Source: Crenalkalicoccus roseus
GTDB lineage: Bacteria > Pseudomonadota > Alphaproteobacteria > Acetobacterales > Acetobacteraceae
Length of the DNA stretch: 34,453 nt
Direction: 5' to 3'
NCBI RefSeq assembly: GCF_004761865.1
Contig: NZ_SJDM01000034.1
Span: forward strand, 1-34,453
Made by a program: the position numbers and the translations under genes. The notes under the pieces are model-generated. The model searched no databases and was not told where the DNA came from. It saw only the letters and a list, made by a program, of their open reading frames with translations. Position 1 is the stretch's first letter. Every line of letters starts with the position of its first letter. This document shows positions 24,819 to 32,605 of this stretch, piece after piece.

Positions 24819-25511
24819 ATGTCCGACTACCTGCACACCCTGGCCTTCGGCATCTACCCCTACATCGCCGTCGCCGTCTTCCTGCTCGGCAGCCTGGTGC
24901 GCTTCGAGCGGGAGCAGTACTCGTGGAAGAGCGGCTCCTCGCAGCTCCTGCGCCGGCGCCAGCTCCGCATCGGCAGCTACCTGTTCCACATCGGCATCCT
25001 GTTCCTGCTGGTCGGCCACACCGTCGGCCTGCTGACGCCGAAGGCGGTGTACGAGGTCTTCCTCACCGCGCCGCAGAAGCAGATGCTGGCGATCGTGGCG
25101 GGCGGCATCGCCGGCACCATGTGCTTCGTCGGCCTGACTATGCTGCTGCACCGGCGGCTGTTCGACGCACGCATCCGCGCCACCTCCTCCTTCGCCGACA
25201 TCGGCATACTGGGGCTGCTCTGGGTGCAGCTCGTGCTCGGCCTCGCCACCATCCCCTTCTCGCTCGGCCACCGCGACGGGGCGGTGATGGTGCAGCTCTC
25301 GCACTGGGCGCAGGACATCGTCACCTTCCAGGCCGGCGCGGCGGCGCACCTCGTGGGCGTGGAGTGGGTGTTCAAGGCGCACATCTTCCTCGGCATCACC
25401 CTGTTCGTGGTGTTCCCCTTCTCGCGCCTGGTGCACATCTGGTCGGCGCCGATCGGCTACGCCTTCCGCCCCTACCAGCTCGTGCGCCGCCGCGGCGCGC
25501 GGACGGCCTGA
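24819..25511 (+). CDS. narI: Respiratory nitrate reductase gamma subunit (cytochrome b)
   Basis: The 230-residue membrane anchor has five hydrophobic segments. It oxidises quinol on the periplasmic side and passes electrons through two hemes b to NarH. Heme ligands are visible: His57 and His67 in the second segment (YLFHIGILFLLVGHTVG), and His188 and His206 in the last (KAHIFLGIT and RLVHIWSAP). The length equals the family norm. It starts six bases after narJ and ends 16 bases before the isomerase gene. Confidence 0.97.
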   Translation: MSDYLHTLAFGIYPYIAVAVFLLGSLVRFEREQYSWKSGSSQLLRRRQLRIGSYLFHIGILFLLVGHTVGLLTPKAVYEVFLTAPQKQMLAIVAGGIAGTMCFVGLTMLLHRRLFDARIRATSSFADIGILGLLWVQLVLGLATIPFSLGHRDGAVMVQLSHWAQDIVTFQAGAAAHLVGVEWVFKAHIFLGITLFVVFPFSRLVHIWSAPIGYAFRPYQLVRRRGARTA

Positions 25512-25527
25512 GGGGGAGCGCGCCGGC

Positions 25528-26286
25528 ATGATCCGCGTGGACGGCGTCGAGATCCCCGAGCGGGCGATCGCGGCGGAGATGCAGCACCACCCCGCCGCCA
25601 GCCGCGAGGAGGCGTGGCGGCAGGCCACCGAGGCGCTGGTGGTCCGCCAGCTCCTGCTGGCCGAGGCGGCGCGGCAGGGCCATGACGTCGCGGCGGACGA
25701 GGAGGCGGCGGTCTCCCGCCTCCTCGCCGCCGAGGTCGCGGTGCCGGAGGCGGACGAGGCCACCTTCCGCCGCTGGTTCGCCGCCAACCGCGCCCGGCTG
25801 CGCAGCCCGGAGGCGTGGCACGCCGCGCACATCCTGCTCGCGGCCGACCCGGACGACCCGGAGGCGCGCCGCGCCGCCGAGGCCGAGGCCGGGCGCCTCG
25901 CGCGGCTCGTCGCGGCGGATCCGGCGCGGCTGCCCGAGCTTGCCCGCGCGCATTCCGCCTGCCCCTCGCGCGAGCAGGGCGGCGATCTCGGCCTGATCGA
26001 GCCCGGCAGCACCGTGCCGGAATTCGAGGCGGCGCTGCGCGCGCTCGCCCCCGGCGAGGTCGGCGCCGCGCCGGTCGCCACCCGCTACGGCTACCACGTG
26101 GTGCGCCTGCTGCGGCACGAGGCGGGGCGCGACCTGCCCTTCGAGGCGGTGCGGGAGCGCATCGCCGCCTGGCTGCAGGAGGCGGCGCGGCGCCGTGCCC
26201 TGCACCAGTACATCGCCATCCTCGCCGGACGCGCCCGCATCGAGGGCATCGCCCTCGCCGCCGCGGACGGGCCGCTGGTGCAGTAG
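25528..26286 (+). CDS. Cytoplasmic PpiC-type (parvulin) peptidyl-prolyl isomerase
   Basis: The 252-residue protein has a SurA/NifM-like helical N-terminus (1-95) and a rotamase domain at about 98-200. The domain shows AAHILLAADP, ARAHSACPSREQGGDLGLIE, VPEFEAALRALAPGEVG and TRYGYHVVRLL, all parvulin signatures. There is no signal peptide, unlike the periplasmic SurA/PpiD, so it acts in the cytoplasm, where NarGH fold. Parvulins of this kind are seen after narI in several proteobacteria. The role, probably folding of a Nar subunit, is inferred from position. It is spaced 16 bases from narI and 34 from moeA. Confidence 0.88.
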   Translation: MIRVDGVEIPERAIAAEMQHHPAASREEAWRQATEALVVRQLLLAEAARQGHDVAADEEAAVSRLLAAEVAVPEADEATFRRWFAANRARLRSPEAWHAAHILLAADPDDPEARRAAEAEAGRLARLVAADPARLPELARAHSACPSREQGGDLGLIEPGSTVPEFEAALRALAPGEVGAAPVATRYGYHVVRLLRHEAGRDLPFEAVRERIAAWLQEAARRRALHQYIAILAGRARIEGIALAAADGPLVQ

Positions 26287-26320
26287 CCGGGCACGCCCCG
26301 CCGACCCGGACGATCCGACC

Positions 26321-27613
26321 ATGCCCGATGGCACGCTCCTCCCCGCCCCCGACGCGGTTCCCGCCTGCTGCGACGACGCGCCCGGCCTGGTGCCGCCCGA
26401 GGCGGCGCGGGAGCGGCTGCTCCGCGCCGCCCGGCCGGTGGACGGCGCCGAGACGGTGAGGCTCGATCAGGCGGCCGGCCGGGTCCTGGCCGAGCCGCCG
26501 CGCGCCGCCACCGCCCTGCCCCCCTTCGACCAGTCGGCGATGGACGGCTACGGCCTGGCGGCGGCCGATCTCGCGCCCGGCGCCGCGCCGCCGCGCCTCG
26601 CCCGCCGGATCGCGGCCGGGGACGCGCCGGGGCCGGCGCTCGCCCCGGGCGAGGCGGTGCGCCTGCTCACCGGTGCCGCCCTGCCCGAAGGCGTCGTCGC
26701 GGTGGTGATGGAGGAGCATGTGGCGCTGCGCGAGGGGCGGGTGCATGCCCGCCGCCTGCCGCGCGCGGGCGAGAACATCCGCCGCCGCGGCGAGGACGTG
26801 GCGGCGGGCGAGGCGCTGGCCGCGCCCGGCACGCGCCTCGATGCCCGCCATGTCGCGCTGCTCGCCGCCGCCGGGGTCGCCGCGGCGAGGGTGCGGCGGC
26901 GGGTGCGGGTGGCGCTGCTCTCCAACGGCAACGAGCTGCGCGCCGCGGGCGCCGCGAGAAGCGGGGCGGCGGTGCACGACAGCAACCGGCCGATGCTGCG
27001 CGCCCTGCTCGCCGCGCGGCCCGAGATCGCCTGCGCCGATCTCGGCCTGCTGCCGGACGAGCCGGACGCCCTCGCCGGGGCGCTGGCGGGGGCGGCGGCG
27101 GGGCATGACCTGATCCTCACCACCGGCGGCATCTCCGGCAGCGATGCCGACCACCTGCCGCGCGCCGCCGTCGCGGCGGGCGGGACGGCGGAGGTGCTGA
27201 AGCTGCGGCTGAAGCCCGGCAAGCCGCTGGCGCACGGGCGCATCGGCGGGGCACTCTGGCTCGGCCTGCCCGGCAACCCGCTGGCCGCGCTGGTGACCAT
27301 GCTGGTGCTGGGGCGGCCCCTGCTGGCGCGCCTCGCCGGCGCCGGCGCCGGGGGCGCCGCGCCGCTGGCCGCGCGCGCCGGCGAGGGCTTCCGCCGCAAG
27401 CCGGGGCGGGAGGAATACCTGCCGGCGGTGGTCGCCGGCCATGACGAGGCCGGCCTGCCGGTGCTGGCGCGCGCCGGGCAGGCGGGCTCGGCGCGGCTCG
27501 CCCCCCTCGCGCGCGCCGACGGGCTGCTCTGGCTGCCCGCCGGCTGCGAGCGCGTCGCCCCCGGCGACCCGGTGCGGTTCCACCCCTTCGGGGCCAGCTT
27601 CGGGCTGGGCTGA
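26321..27613 (+). CDS. moeA: Molybdopterin molybdotransferase MoeA
   Basis: The 430-residue enzyme inserts molybdate into adenylated molybdopterin, the step before bis-MGD formation for NarG. Signatures are PPFDQSAMDGYGL (near residue 67), RLLTGAALPEGVVAVVMEEH, the MoCF domain with HDSNRPML and TTGGISGSDADHLP, and GLPGNPLAALVTMLV. The C-terminal domain IV is present (EGFRRKPGREEYLPAV). I chose the ATG at 26321; the first 20 residues are not conserved, so a later start cannot be excluded. Its place in the nar run suggests a dedicated copy induced with the enzyme it serves. Confidence 0.94.
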   Translation: MPDGTLLPAPDAVPACCDDAPGLVPPEAARERLLRAARPVDGAETVRLDQAAGRVLAEPPRAATALPPFDQSAMDGYGLAAADLAPGAAPPRLARRIAAGDAPGPALAPGEAVRLLTGAALPEGVVAVVMEEHVALREGRVHARRLPRAGENIRRRGEDVAAGEALAAPGTRLDARHVALLAAAGVAAARVRRRVRVALLSNGNELRAAGAARSGAAVHDSNRPMLRALLAARPEIACADLGLLPDEPDALAGALAGAAAGHDLILTTGGISGSDADHLPRAAVAAGGTAEVLKLRLKPGKPLAHGRIGGALWLGLPGNPLAALVTMLVLGRPLLARLAGAGAGGAAPLAARAGEGFRRKPGREEYLPAVVAGHDEAGLPVLARAGQAGSARLAPLARADGLLWLPAGCERVAPGDPVRFHPFGASFGLG

Positions 27614-27667
27614 CGACATGCGCGCACCGACCGCCCGCTTCCCCATGCTGCAAGAGAGCGCCTTTCT

Positions 27668-28648
27668 ATGGCCGAGCTGATCCCCCCGCCTATTCTGTTC
27701 TTCGTGCTCGGCGCCGCCGCCGCAGCGCTGCGCTCGGACCTTCACCTGCCCGAGTCGCTGGCGAAGACGCTCTCGATCTACCTGATGGTGGCGATCGGGC
27801 TGAAGGGCGGTGCCGCGCTCGGCACTCCGGGCGCTTCCGAGGGGCTGTGGGGCGCGCTCGGTGCCGGGGTCGTGCTGAGCTTCCTGCTGCCGATCCTCGC
27901 CTTCGCACTGCTGCGCGCCGCCTCGAGCCTGGACCGCGAGACGGCGGCGGCGGTGTCAGGGCATTACGGCTCGGTCAGCGTGGTGACCTTTGCCACCGCC
28001 ATCGGCACGTTGAACGCCCTCGGGCTGCCACATGAGGGTTTTATGCCGGCGGTGCTGGCGGCGATGGAGACGCCCGCCATCGTCACCGCCCTGCTGCTCG
28101 CCAACGGCGCGGTCCGTCGCCACCGCAACCGCGCGTCCGGCCCGGGCGCCCCGACCCCACTGCCGGTGCTGCTGCGCGAGGTGCTGCTGAACGGCTCGAT
28201 CGTGCTGCTGCTTGGCAGCTTCGCCATTGGCTGGTTCGGCGGCGAGCCGGCGCGCGCGCAATTCGCGCCCTTTGCCGAGGCGCTGTTCCCCGGCGCGCTG
28301 GCGCTGTTCCTGCTGGAGATGGGGCTGGTCGCCGCGCGCCAGATCCGAGCCGCCCCGGGAGTGCTGGATGCGCGGCTCTTCGCCTTCGGCCTGGTCATGC
28401 CGCTGATCGGCGGCGCCCTCGGCCTCGGGGCGGGGCTGCTGGTCGGGCTGTCGGTGGGCGGGGTGGCACTGATGGCGGTGCTCTCCGCCAGCGCCTCCTA
28501 CATCGCGGTGCCGGCGGCGATGCGCATGGCGCTGCCGAAGGCGGATGCAGGGGTCTATGTCACCCTGTCGCTGGCGGTGACCTTTCCGTTCAATGTCGTC
28601 GCCGGCATTCCGATCTGGATCGCCGCGGCGCAGATGGTCGTGGGCTGA
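27668..28648 (+). CDS. sbtA: SbtA-like sodium-dependent bicarbonate permease
   Basis: The 326-residue membrane protein has about ten segments in two inverted halves and matches the SbtA/DUF897 family, which imports bicarbonate with sodium in cyanobacteria. Typical stretches are LAKTLSIYLMVAIGLKGGAA, ETAAAVSGHYGSVSVVTFATA, LFLLEMGLVAARQIR, and LSASASYIAVPAAMRMALP near the C-terminus. Substrate specificity in proteobacteria is not established. Codon use is looser than in the nar genes: TTT four times, ATT three times, and CTT, GGT, CCT, ACT and CAA all appear. The gap to moeA, 54 bases, is the widest in the run, so this pair may be a later insertion. The SbtB-like gene follows after 10 bases. 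Confidence 0.88.
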   Translation: MAELIPPPILFFVLGAAAAALRSDLHLPESLAKTLSIYLMVAIGLKGGAALGTPGASEGLWGALGAGVVLSFLLPILAFALLRAASSLDRETAAAVSGHYGSVSVVTFATAIGTLNALGLPHEGFMPAVLAAMETPAIVTALLLANGAVRRHRNRASGPGAPTPLPVLLREVLLNGSIVLLLGSFAIGWFGGEPARAQFAPFAEALFPGALALFLLEMGLVAARQIRAAPGVLDARLFAFGLVMPLIGGALGLGAGLLVGLSVGGVALMAVLSASASYIAVPAAMRMALPKADAGVYVTLSLAVTFPFNVVAGIPIWIAAAQMVVG

Positions 28649-28658
28649 GAGGGCAGAG

Positions 28659-28970
28659 ATGGCGCTGCATGCACGCAAGCGGATCGAGATCGTGATGGAG
28701 GCGGTGCGGGCCGAGCAGGTCACTGCATGGCTGGACCAGCTCGGCGCCACCGGCTGGACGGTGCTGCCGGTGAAGGTCGGCCGCGGCCGCCAGGGCCTGC
28801 GCCGGGCCGGCGTGCCGGGCGGCATTTTCGACAATGTGGTGATCCTCTGCGTCGTCTCGGACGAGGTCGCGGAGCGGGTGGTGCGCCACCAAGAGGAGTT
28901 GCTGGTCGCCAAGCCGGCCATCGTCACCATCAGCGACTGCTATGTGCTGCGCGGGGACCGCTTCGTGTGA
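28659..28970 (+). CDS. PII-like protein, SbtB type
   Basis: The 103-residue protein has the ferredoxin-like alpha/beta pattern of PII signalling proteins. Strand 1 is KRIEIVMEAVRAEQVTAWLD, a shortened T-loop covers GRGRQGLRRAGVPGG, strand 3 is FDNVVILCVVSDEVAERVVR and strand 4 is KPAIVTISDCYVLRGDRFV. SbtB trimers bind adenyl nucleotides (cAMP, AMP, ATP/ADP) and gate SbtA. The pairing with sbtA supports that role. It lacks the Tyr-containing T-loop of GlnB/GlnK and the CxxC tail of cyanobacterial SbtB. It sits between sbtA and nnrS. Confidence 0.82.
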   Translation: MALHARKRIEIVMEAVRAEQVTAWLDQLGATGWTVLPVKVGRGRQGLRRAGVPGGIFDNVVILCVVSDEVAERVVRHQEELLVAKPAIVTISDCYVLRGDRFV

Positions 28971-28987
28971 CGGCAGGACCGCGCCGC

Positions 28988-30199
28988 ATGACCGCCCATG
29001 CCTCTCCCGCCGCCGCGCGCCGCCCGGCGCCCGCCGGCCTGGCGCTGTTCGCCCACGGCTTCCGGCCCTTCTTCCTGATGGCCGGGCTGTGGGCGGTGCT
29101 CGGCATGCTGGTCTGGGTGGCGGCGCTGCACGGCGCCGCCCTGCCGGCCGGCCCGCTGCCGCCCGCGCAGTGGCACGCGCACGAGATGATCGCGGGCTTC
29201 ATCGGCGCGGCGATCGCCGGCTTCCTGCTGACGGCGGTGCCGAACTGGACCGGGCGGCCGGGCTATGGCGGCGCGCCGCTGGCGCTGCTCGCCGGGCTGT
29301 TCGTGGCGGCGCGACTCGCGCTGCTGCCCGGCTCCCCCGTGTCGCCCGGTGCGGCCGCCGTGGTGGCGCTGCTGCCCCTGCCGGCGCTGCTGCTGATGGT
29401 GCTGCCGGCGCTGGCGAAGGCCCGCACGCCCCGGCTGTTCGGCCCGCCGGCCTTGGTGCTGGTCTTCTGGGCCGGCGACCTGCTGATGCTCGGCGAGGTG
29501 GCGGGCTGGTGGGCGGCGGGCTTCGCCACCGGCCAGATGCTGTCGCTGAACGCGGCGCTGGCGCTGGTCGGCCTGATCGGCGGGCGCATCGTGCCCTCCT
29601 TCACCCTGAACGCGCTGCGCAAGGCGGGGCGCCCGGCGGAGCTGCGCCCGCTGCCGGGGGTGGACCGGGGGGCGATGCTGGCCCTGCTGGCGGTGGTCGT
29701 GGTGGACCTGCTGGCGCCCGGCGGGGCGCTGGCCGGGGTGGTGGCGGGGCTCGCCGCGCTGCTCACGGCGCTGCGCCTGTCGCGCTGGCACGGGCTGCGC
29801 ACACTCGGCCAGCCGATCCTCTGGGTGCTGCACCTCGCCTACCTGATGGTGCCGCTGGCGCTGGCCACCAAGGCCGCCTGGCTGCTGGCGGAGGCTCCCT
29901 GGGCGGGCGGCTGGCTGCACCTGCAGGCGGTGGGCGCGATCGGGCTGATGATCCTGGCGGTGATGACGCGGGCGACGCTCGGCCATACCGGGCGCGACCT
30001 GGTCGCCGCCCCGCCGGTGGCGGTGGCCTACCTGCTGCTGGCGCTGGCCGCGCCGGTGCGGGCCTTCGGCCCGGCCCTGGGGGCCGGCCCGGGCGCCTAC
30101 GCCCTGGCGGGGGCGCTGTGGATCGCCGCCTTCGGGCTGTTCCTCGCGGTGTTCGCGCCGATGCTGCTGCGGCCGCGGGCGGACGGGAAGCCGGGCTGA
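28988..30199 (+). CDS. nnrS: NnrS family membrane protein
   Basis: The 403-residue protein has about 12 hydrophobic segments and matches NnrS, a heme- and copper-containing protein that protects cells against NO stress and is common near denitrification genes. Signatures are LALFAHGFRPFFLMAG near the start, then AQWHAHEMIAGFIGAAIAGF with candidate metal-binding His, and later GGRIVPSFTLNALRKAG, LGQPILWVLHLAYLM and MTRATLGHTGRDL. The ATG at 28988 is 17 bases after the SbtB-like stop. Its presence without nir or nor genes suggests it handles NO made as a side product of nitrite. Confidence 0.93.
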   Translation: MTAHASPAAARRPAPAGLALFAHGFRPFFLMAGLWAVLGMLVWVAALHGAALPAGPLPPAQWHAHEMIAGFIGAAIAGFLLTAVPNWTGRPGYGGAPLALLAGLFVAARLALLPGSPVSPGAAAVVALLPLPALLLMVLPALAKARTPRLFGPPALVLVFWAGDLLMLGEVAGWWAAGFATGQMLSLNAALALVGLIGGRIVPSFTLNALRKAGRPAELRPLPGVDRGAMLALLAVVVVDLLAPGGALAGVVAGLAALLTALRLSRWHGLRTLGQPILWVLHLAYLMVPLALATKAAWLLAEAPWAGGWLHLQAVGAIGLMILAVMTRATLGHTGRDLVAAPPVAVAYLLLALAAPVRAFGPALGAGPGAYALAGALWIAAFGLFLAVFAPMLLRPRADGKPG

Positions 30200-30246
30200 G
30201 GGTACCGCGTTCCGGAGGGGTGCCCAGGAAAGGAGGGGACAGGACC

Positions 30247-30600
30247 ATGCGCGAGGCGAAGGAGCTGCCGGCCGCGGCCGGCGAGGTGGCGGAGGCCTAT
30301 CCGGAGATCTACCGGGCCTATGCCGCGCTCGGCGAGGCCTGCGCCAAGGCGGGGCCGATCGACCCCAGGGCGCAGCGGCTGGTGAAGCTGGCCCTGGCGA
30401 TCGGCGCCTGGTCGGAGGGCGGGGTGCATTCCCATTGCCGCCGGGCGCTGGAGGAGGGCATCCCCAAGGAGGCGCTGAAGCAGGTGGCGCTGATGGCGAT
30501 CCCGACCCTCGGCTTCCCCAAGGCGGTGGCGGCCCTCACCTGGGTGGAGGACATCACCGACCCGGAGCGCCGCCGCCTGGCCGGGAAGTCGGCCGCCTGA
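30247..30600 (+). CDS. Carboxymuconolactone decarboxylase / AhpD-like protein
   Basis: The 117-residue, all-helical protein matches the CMD/AhpD-like family. The core is DPRAQRLVKLALAIGAWSEGGVHSHCRRALEEGIPKEALKQVALMAIPTLGFP. It has one Cys in HSHC rather than the CxxC pair of AhpD, so thiol peroxidase activity in the AhpD manner is unlikely. The His-x-His-Cys could be a metal or catalytic site. AAAGGAGG precedes the ATG. It is the last gene of the plus-strand nar run, 47 bases after nnrS and 9 bases from the convergent nnrU stop. Its function here is unknown. Confidence 0.85.
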   Translation: MREAKELPAAAGEVAEAYPEIYRAYAALGEACAKAGPIDPRAQRLVKLALAIGAWSEGGVHSHCRRALEEGIPKEALKQVALMAIPTLGFPKAVAALTWVEDITDPERRRLAGKSAA

Positions 30601-30609
30601 CCGGAGGGC

Positions 30610-31311
30610 CTAAAGCAAGGGCAGAGGCGAGACGCCGATCACCGGCCGGTGCGCCAGCAGCAGCGCCGCGTAGAGCAGCAGCGCGGCGCCGAGGCGGCGC
30701 GGATCGGGGGCAAGGCCGCGTGGCCGCCAGCGCCCATCCGCCAGGGCGGCGAGAGGCCAGAAGGAGGTCCGGGCGGCGAGGCGGCGCCACTCCGCCTCGC
30801 CCAGCGCGCGCCGCCGGCGGCGGTCGATGGCCACCATGCCGGCGAGCGCGCCTGCCGCGAAGCCGCCGAACAGCAGCACATGGGCAAGGTCTCCGTTCGG
30901 CACCGCATGGGCGCCGGCCCAGAGCGCGATCGCCCAGAGCAGCGGGTGCCGCGCCACCCCGGCGATGCCCGGCCGCTCCGGGTCGAAGCGCCCGCCGCCG
31001 CCGCCGCCGAAGGAAAGCGGGTTGGCCGCTCCCGCCCCGAAGGCGATCAGCAGGCAGGCAAGCGGCATGGCGATGTTCGGCACCCAGAGCTGCCAGGGGG
31101 CGAAAGGCCAGAGCGGCAGGAAGGGCGCCCGCCCCGCCGCGGCGATCAGCCAGGCCAGCAGCGCCACCGACAGCGCGCTGTAGGCCAGCAGATAGCCACG
31201 CTCCCCCAACGCCCCGACCAGCCGGCCGCGCAGGGCCGGGCGCGCCGGCAGGGCGTGCGTGAAGGCGAAGGCCAGGAAGGCGGCGACGTATTCGCCCCAG
31301 CCGCCGAGCAT
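30610..31311 (-). CDS. nnrU: NnrU family membrane protein
   Basis: The 233-residue protein has six or so hydrophobic segments and matches NnrU, a protein needed for nitric-oxide or nitrite metabolism in denitrifiers and related to isoprenylcysteine methyltransferase-like membrane proteins. Marks are FLAFAFTHALPARPALRGRL near the start, GVARHPLLWAIALWAGAHAVPNGD, and RRRRALGEAEWRRLAARTSFWPL. I chose the ATG at 31311 because GGGAG lies upstream; an in-frame start at 31338 adds a polar, unconserved stretch. It is convergent with the nar run, so it has its own promoter, but family and context tie it to the same physiology. Confidence 0.87.
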   Translation of the reverse strand: MLGGWGEYVAAFLAFAFTHALPARPALRGRLVGALGERGYLLAYSALSVALLAWLIAAAGRAPFLPLWPFAPWQLWVPNIAMPLACLLIAFGAGAANPLSFGGGGGGRFDPERPGIAGVARHPLLWAIALWAGAHAVPNGDLAHVLLFGGFAAGALAGMVAIDRRRRRALGEAEWRRLAARTSFWPLAALADGRWRPRGLAPDPRRLGAALLLYAALLLAHRPVIGVSPLPLL

Positions 31312-31398
31312 GCATCGCGTCTCCCGCCCATCAGGCATGGCCGGCCCGGAACAGGGCCGAACAGGCCGCCGGCAGCGGACCGCAAGGCGCCGGCGGCG

Positions 31399-32277
31399 TC
31401 AACCGCGCGCGGGCGCCGGCGGCCGGCCCTCCCCCTCCCCGAGCAGGAAGGGCCGCACCGCGTCGCGCAGCCGCCGCGGGTGCGACCAAGTCATGCCATG
31501 CGCCGCGCCGGGCACGAGGACGAGGCGCCCCCGCGGCAGCCGCGCCGCCATCCGCTCCGCCCAGGCGCGCGGCACCAGCAGGTCGCGGGCGCCGAGCACC
31601 ACCAGCGCCGGTGCCGCCACGCGCGGCAGCATCTCCTCCACCTCGTGGCGCATCATGTGGCGGAAGCTGCGAGCGAAGCGCCGGGGCCCGGCGCGGAGGT
31701 AGTCCGTCGCCGCCACCCAGGCGATGGACCAGCGCTCGAGGGGCGCCAGCAGCAGGAAGCGCCAGAGCTGGGCCCAGGCCGGCCGCACCGCCGCATCCGG
31801 CGTCGGCCCCTGCAGCACCAGCCGCGCCACGCGCCCGGGATGGCGCAGCGCGAAGGCGAGCGCGATCTCGCAGCCGAGCGAGTTGCCGATCAGCGCCACC
31901 CGCCCGCCGATCCCGGCCGCCGCCATCCAGGCGGCGAGGGCATCGGCCAGTTCGGGCACGGAGAGCACGTGGCCGGGGGCGTCGCTGCCGCCGAAGCCCG
32001 GCAGGTCGGGGGCATGGACGTGGAATTCCGGCGCCAGCCACTCGGCCAGCGGCACCATGTAGCGGCCCGACATGCCGAGGCCGTGCACCAGCACCACGGG
32101 CGGGCGGCCCTCGGGCACCGCCCCGCCCGCCCAGCGCCGCGCGTGCAGCCGGAGCCCCCCGACCCGCAGCCGGTACCGCTCCGCCCGGACGCGGCGGGGC
32201 GGGCGGGGCGGCCGGCCAAGCCAGGCCAGCAGCCCCGCCGCCAGCGCCGCCACCGCCACCCTCCGCCATCCCGCCAT
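31399..32277 (-). CDS. Alpha/beta hydrolase
   Basis: The 292-residue protein begins with a hydrophobic segment (VAVAALAAGLLAWLG) that is a signal anchor or membrane tether, then has an alpha/beta-hydrolase fold. The oxyanion-hole loop is VLVHGLGMSGRYM. The nucleophile Ser133 is in GNSLG, the acid Asp232 in GARDLLVP and His260 in GAAHGMTW. All three triad residues are present. The substrate is unknown; esters or lactones are typical. The ATG at 32277 fits, with another in-frame ATG upstream that I did not use. It is 87 bases upstream of nnrU on the same strand; a link to nitrate respiration is not supported. Confidence 0.9.
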   Translation of the reverse strand: MAGWRRVAVAALAAGLLAWLGRPPRPPRRVRAERYRLRVGGLRLHARRWAGGAVPEGRPPVVLVHGLGMSGRYMVPLAEWLAPEFHVHAPDLPGFGGSDAPGHVLSVPELADALAAWMAAAGIGGRVALIGNSLGCEIALAFALRHPGRVARLVLQGPTPDAAVRPAWAQLWRFLLLAPLERWSIAWVAATDYLRAGPRRFARSFRHMMRHEVEEMLPRVAAPALVVLGARDLLVPRAWAERMAARLPRGRLVLVPGAAHGMTWSHPRRLRDAVRPFLLGEGEGRPPAPARG

Positions 32278-32297
32278 CGCATGCCTCCGCGCCGCCG

Positions 32298-32333
32298 GAG
32301 CAGGTCGCGGACGGCCGGAGACAGCCGGGAGCG
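32298..32333 (-). repeat. Interspersed repeat, copy R3
   Basis: Read on the minus strand, this 36-base copy matches bases 1-36 of the window (R1 with its left flank) at about 33 positions. It lies 21 bases upstream of the hydrolase start. Unlike R1 and R2 it is not beside a stop codon. Confidence 0.65.
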
Positions 32334-32420
32334 CGACTCTGCCTCCCAGGCAAGAGGCCGGAGCCGCGTCCGCGATCACAGCCGGGTGGCAGCGGCGCGC
32401 CAGCCTGACCCGCTTTCACG

Positions 32421-32605
32421 GATCACGCGTCCGCCCTCCATCGGGCGGCCCGTTCACCGCCCCGGCGCCCCCGCCTCCGCGGACCGGGCGCGCCAGCGCG
32501 ATCCGCCTTGGCGGATCACGCGTCCGCTCTGCGTCAGGCGGCTGGTTCGCCGCTCTGGGCTTCCGCCTCCGCGGACCGGGCGCCAGAGCGGATCGCGGGC
32601 GGCCT
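32421..32605 (+). repeat. Two imperfect tandem units of about 93 bases
   Basis: Unit A runs from 32421 and unit B from 32514. Both start GATCACGCGTCCG and contain a shared 20-base block, CCGCCTCCGCGGACCGGGCG (32471-32490 and 32563-32582). Identity is lower between the blocks. The word GCGGATCACGC also occurs at 10876, after R2, which links the tandem units with the R1-R3 family. Confidence 0.65.
32584..32604 (-). repeat. Interspersed repeat, partial copy R4
   Basis: On the minus strand, GCCGCCCGCGATCCGCTC matches the right half of R2 at 17 of 18 positions. It closes tandem unit B. Confidence 0.5.
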
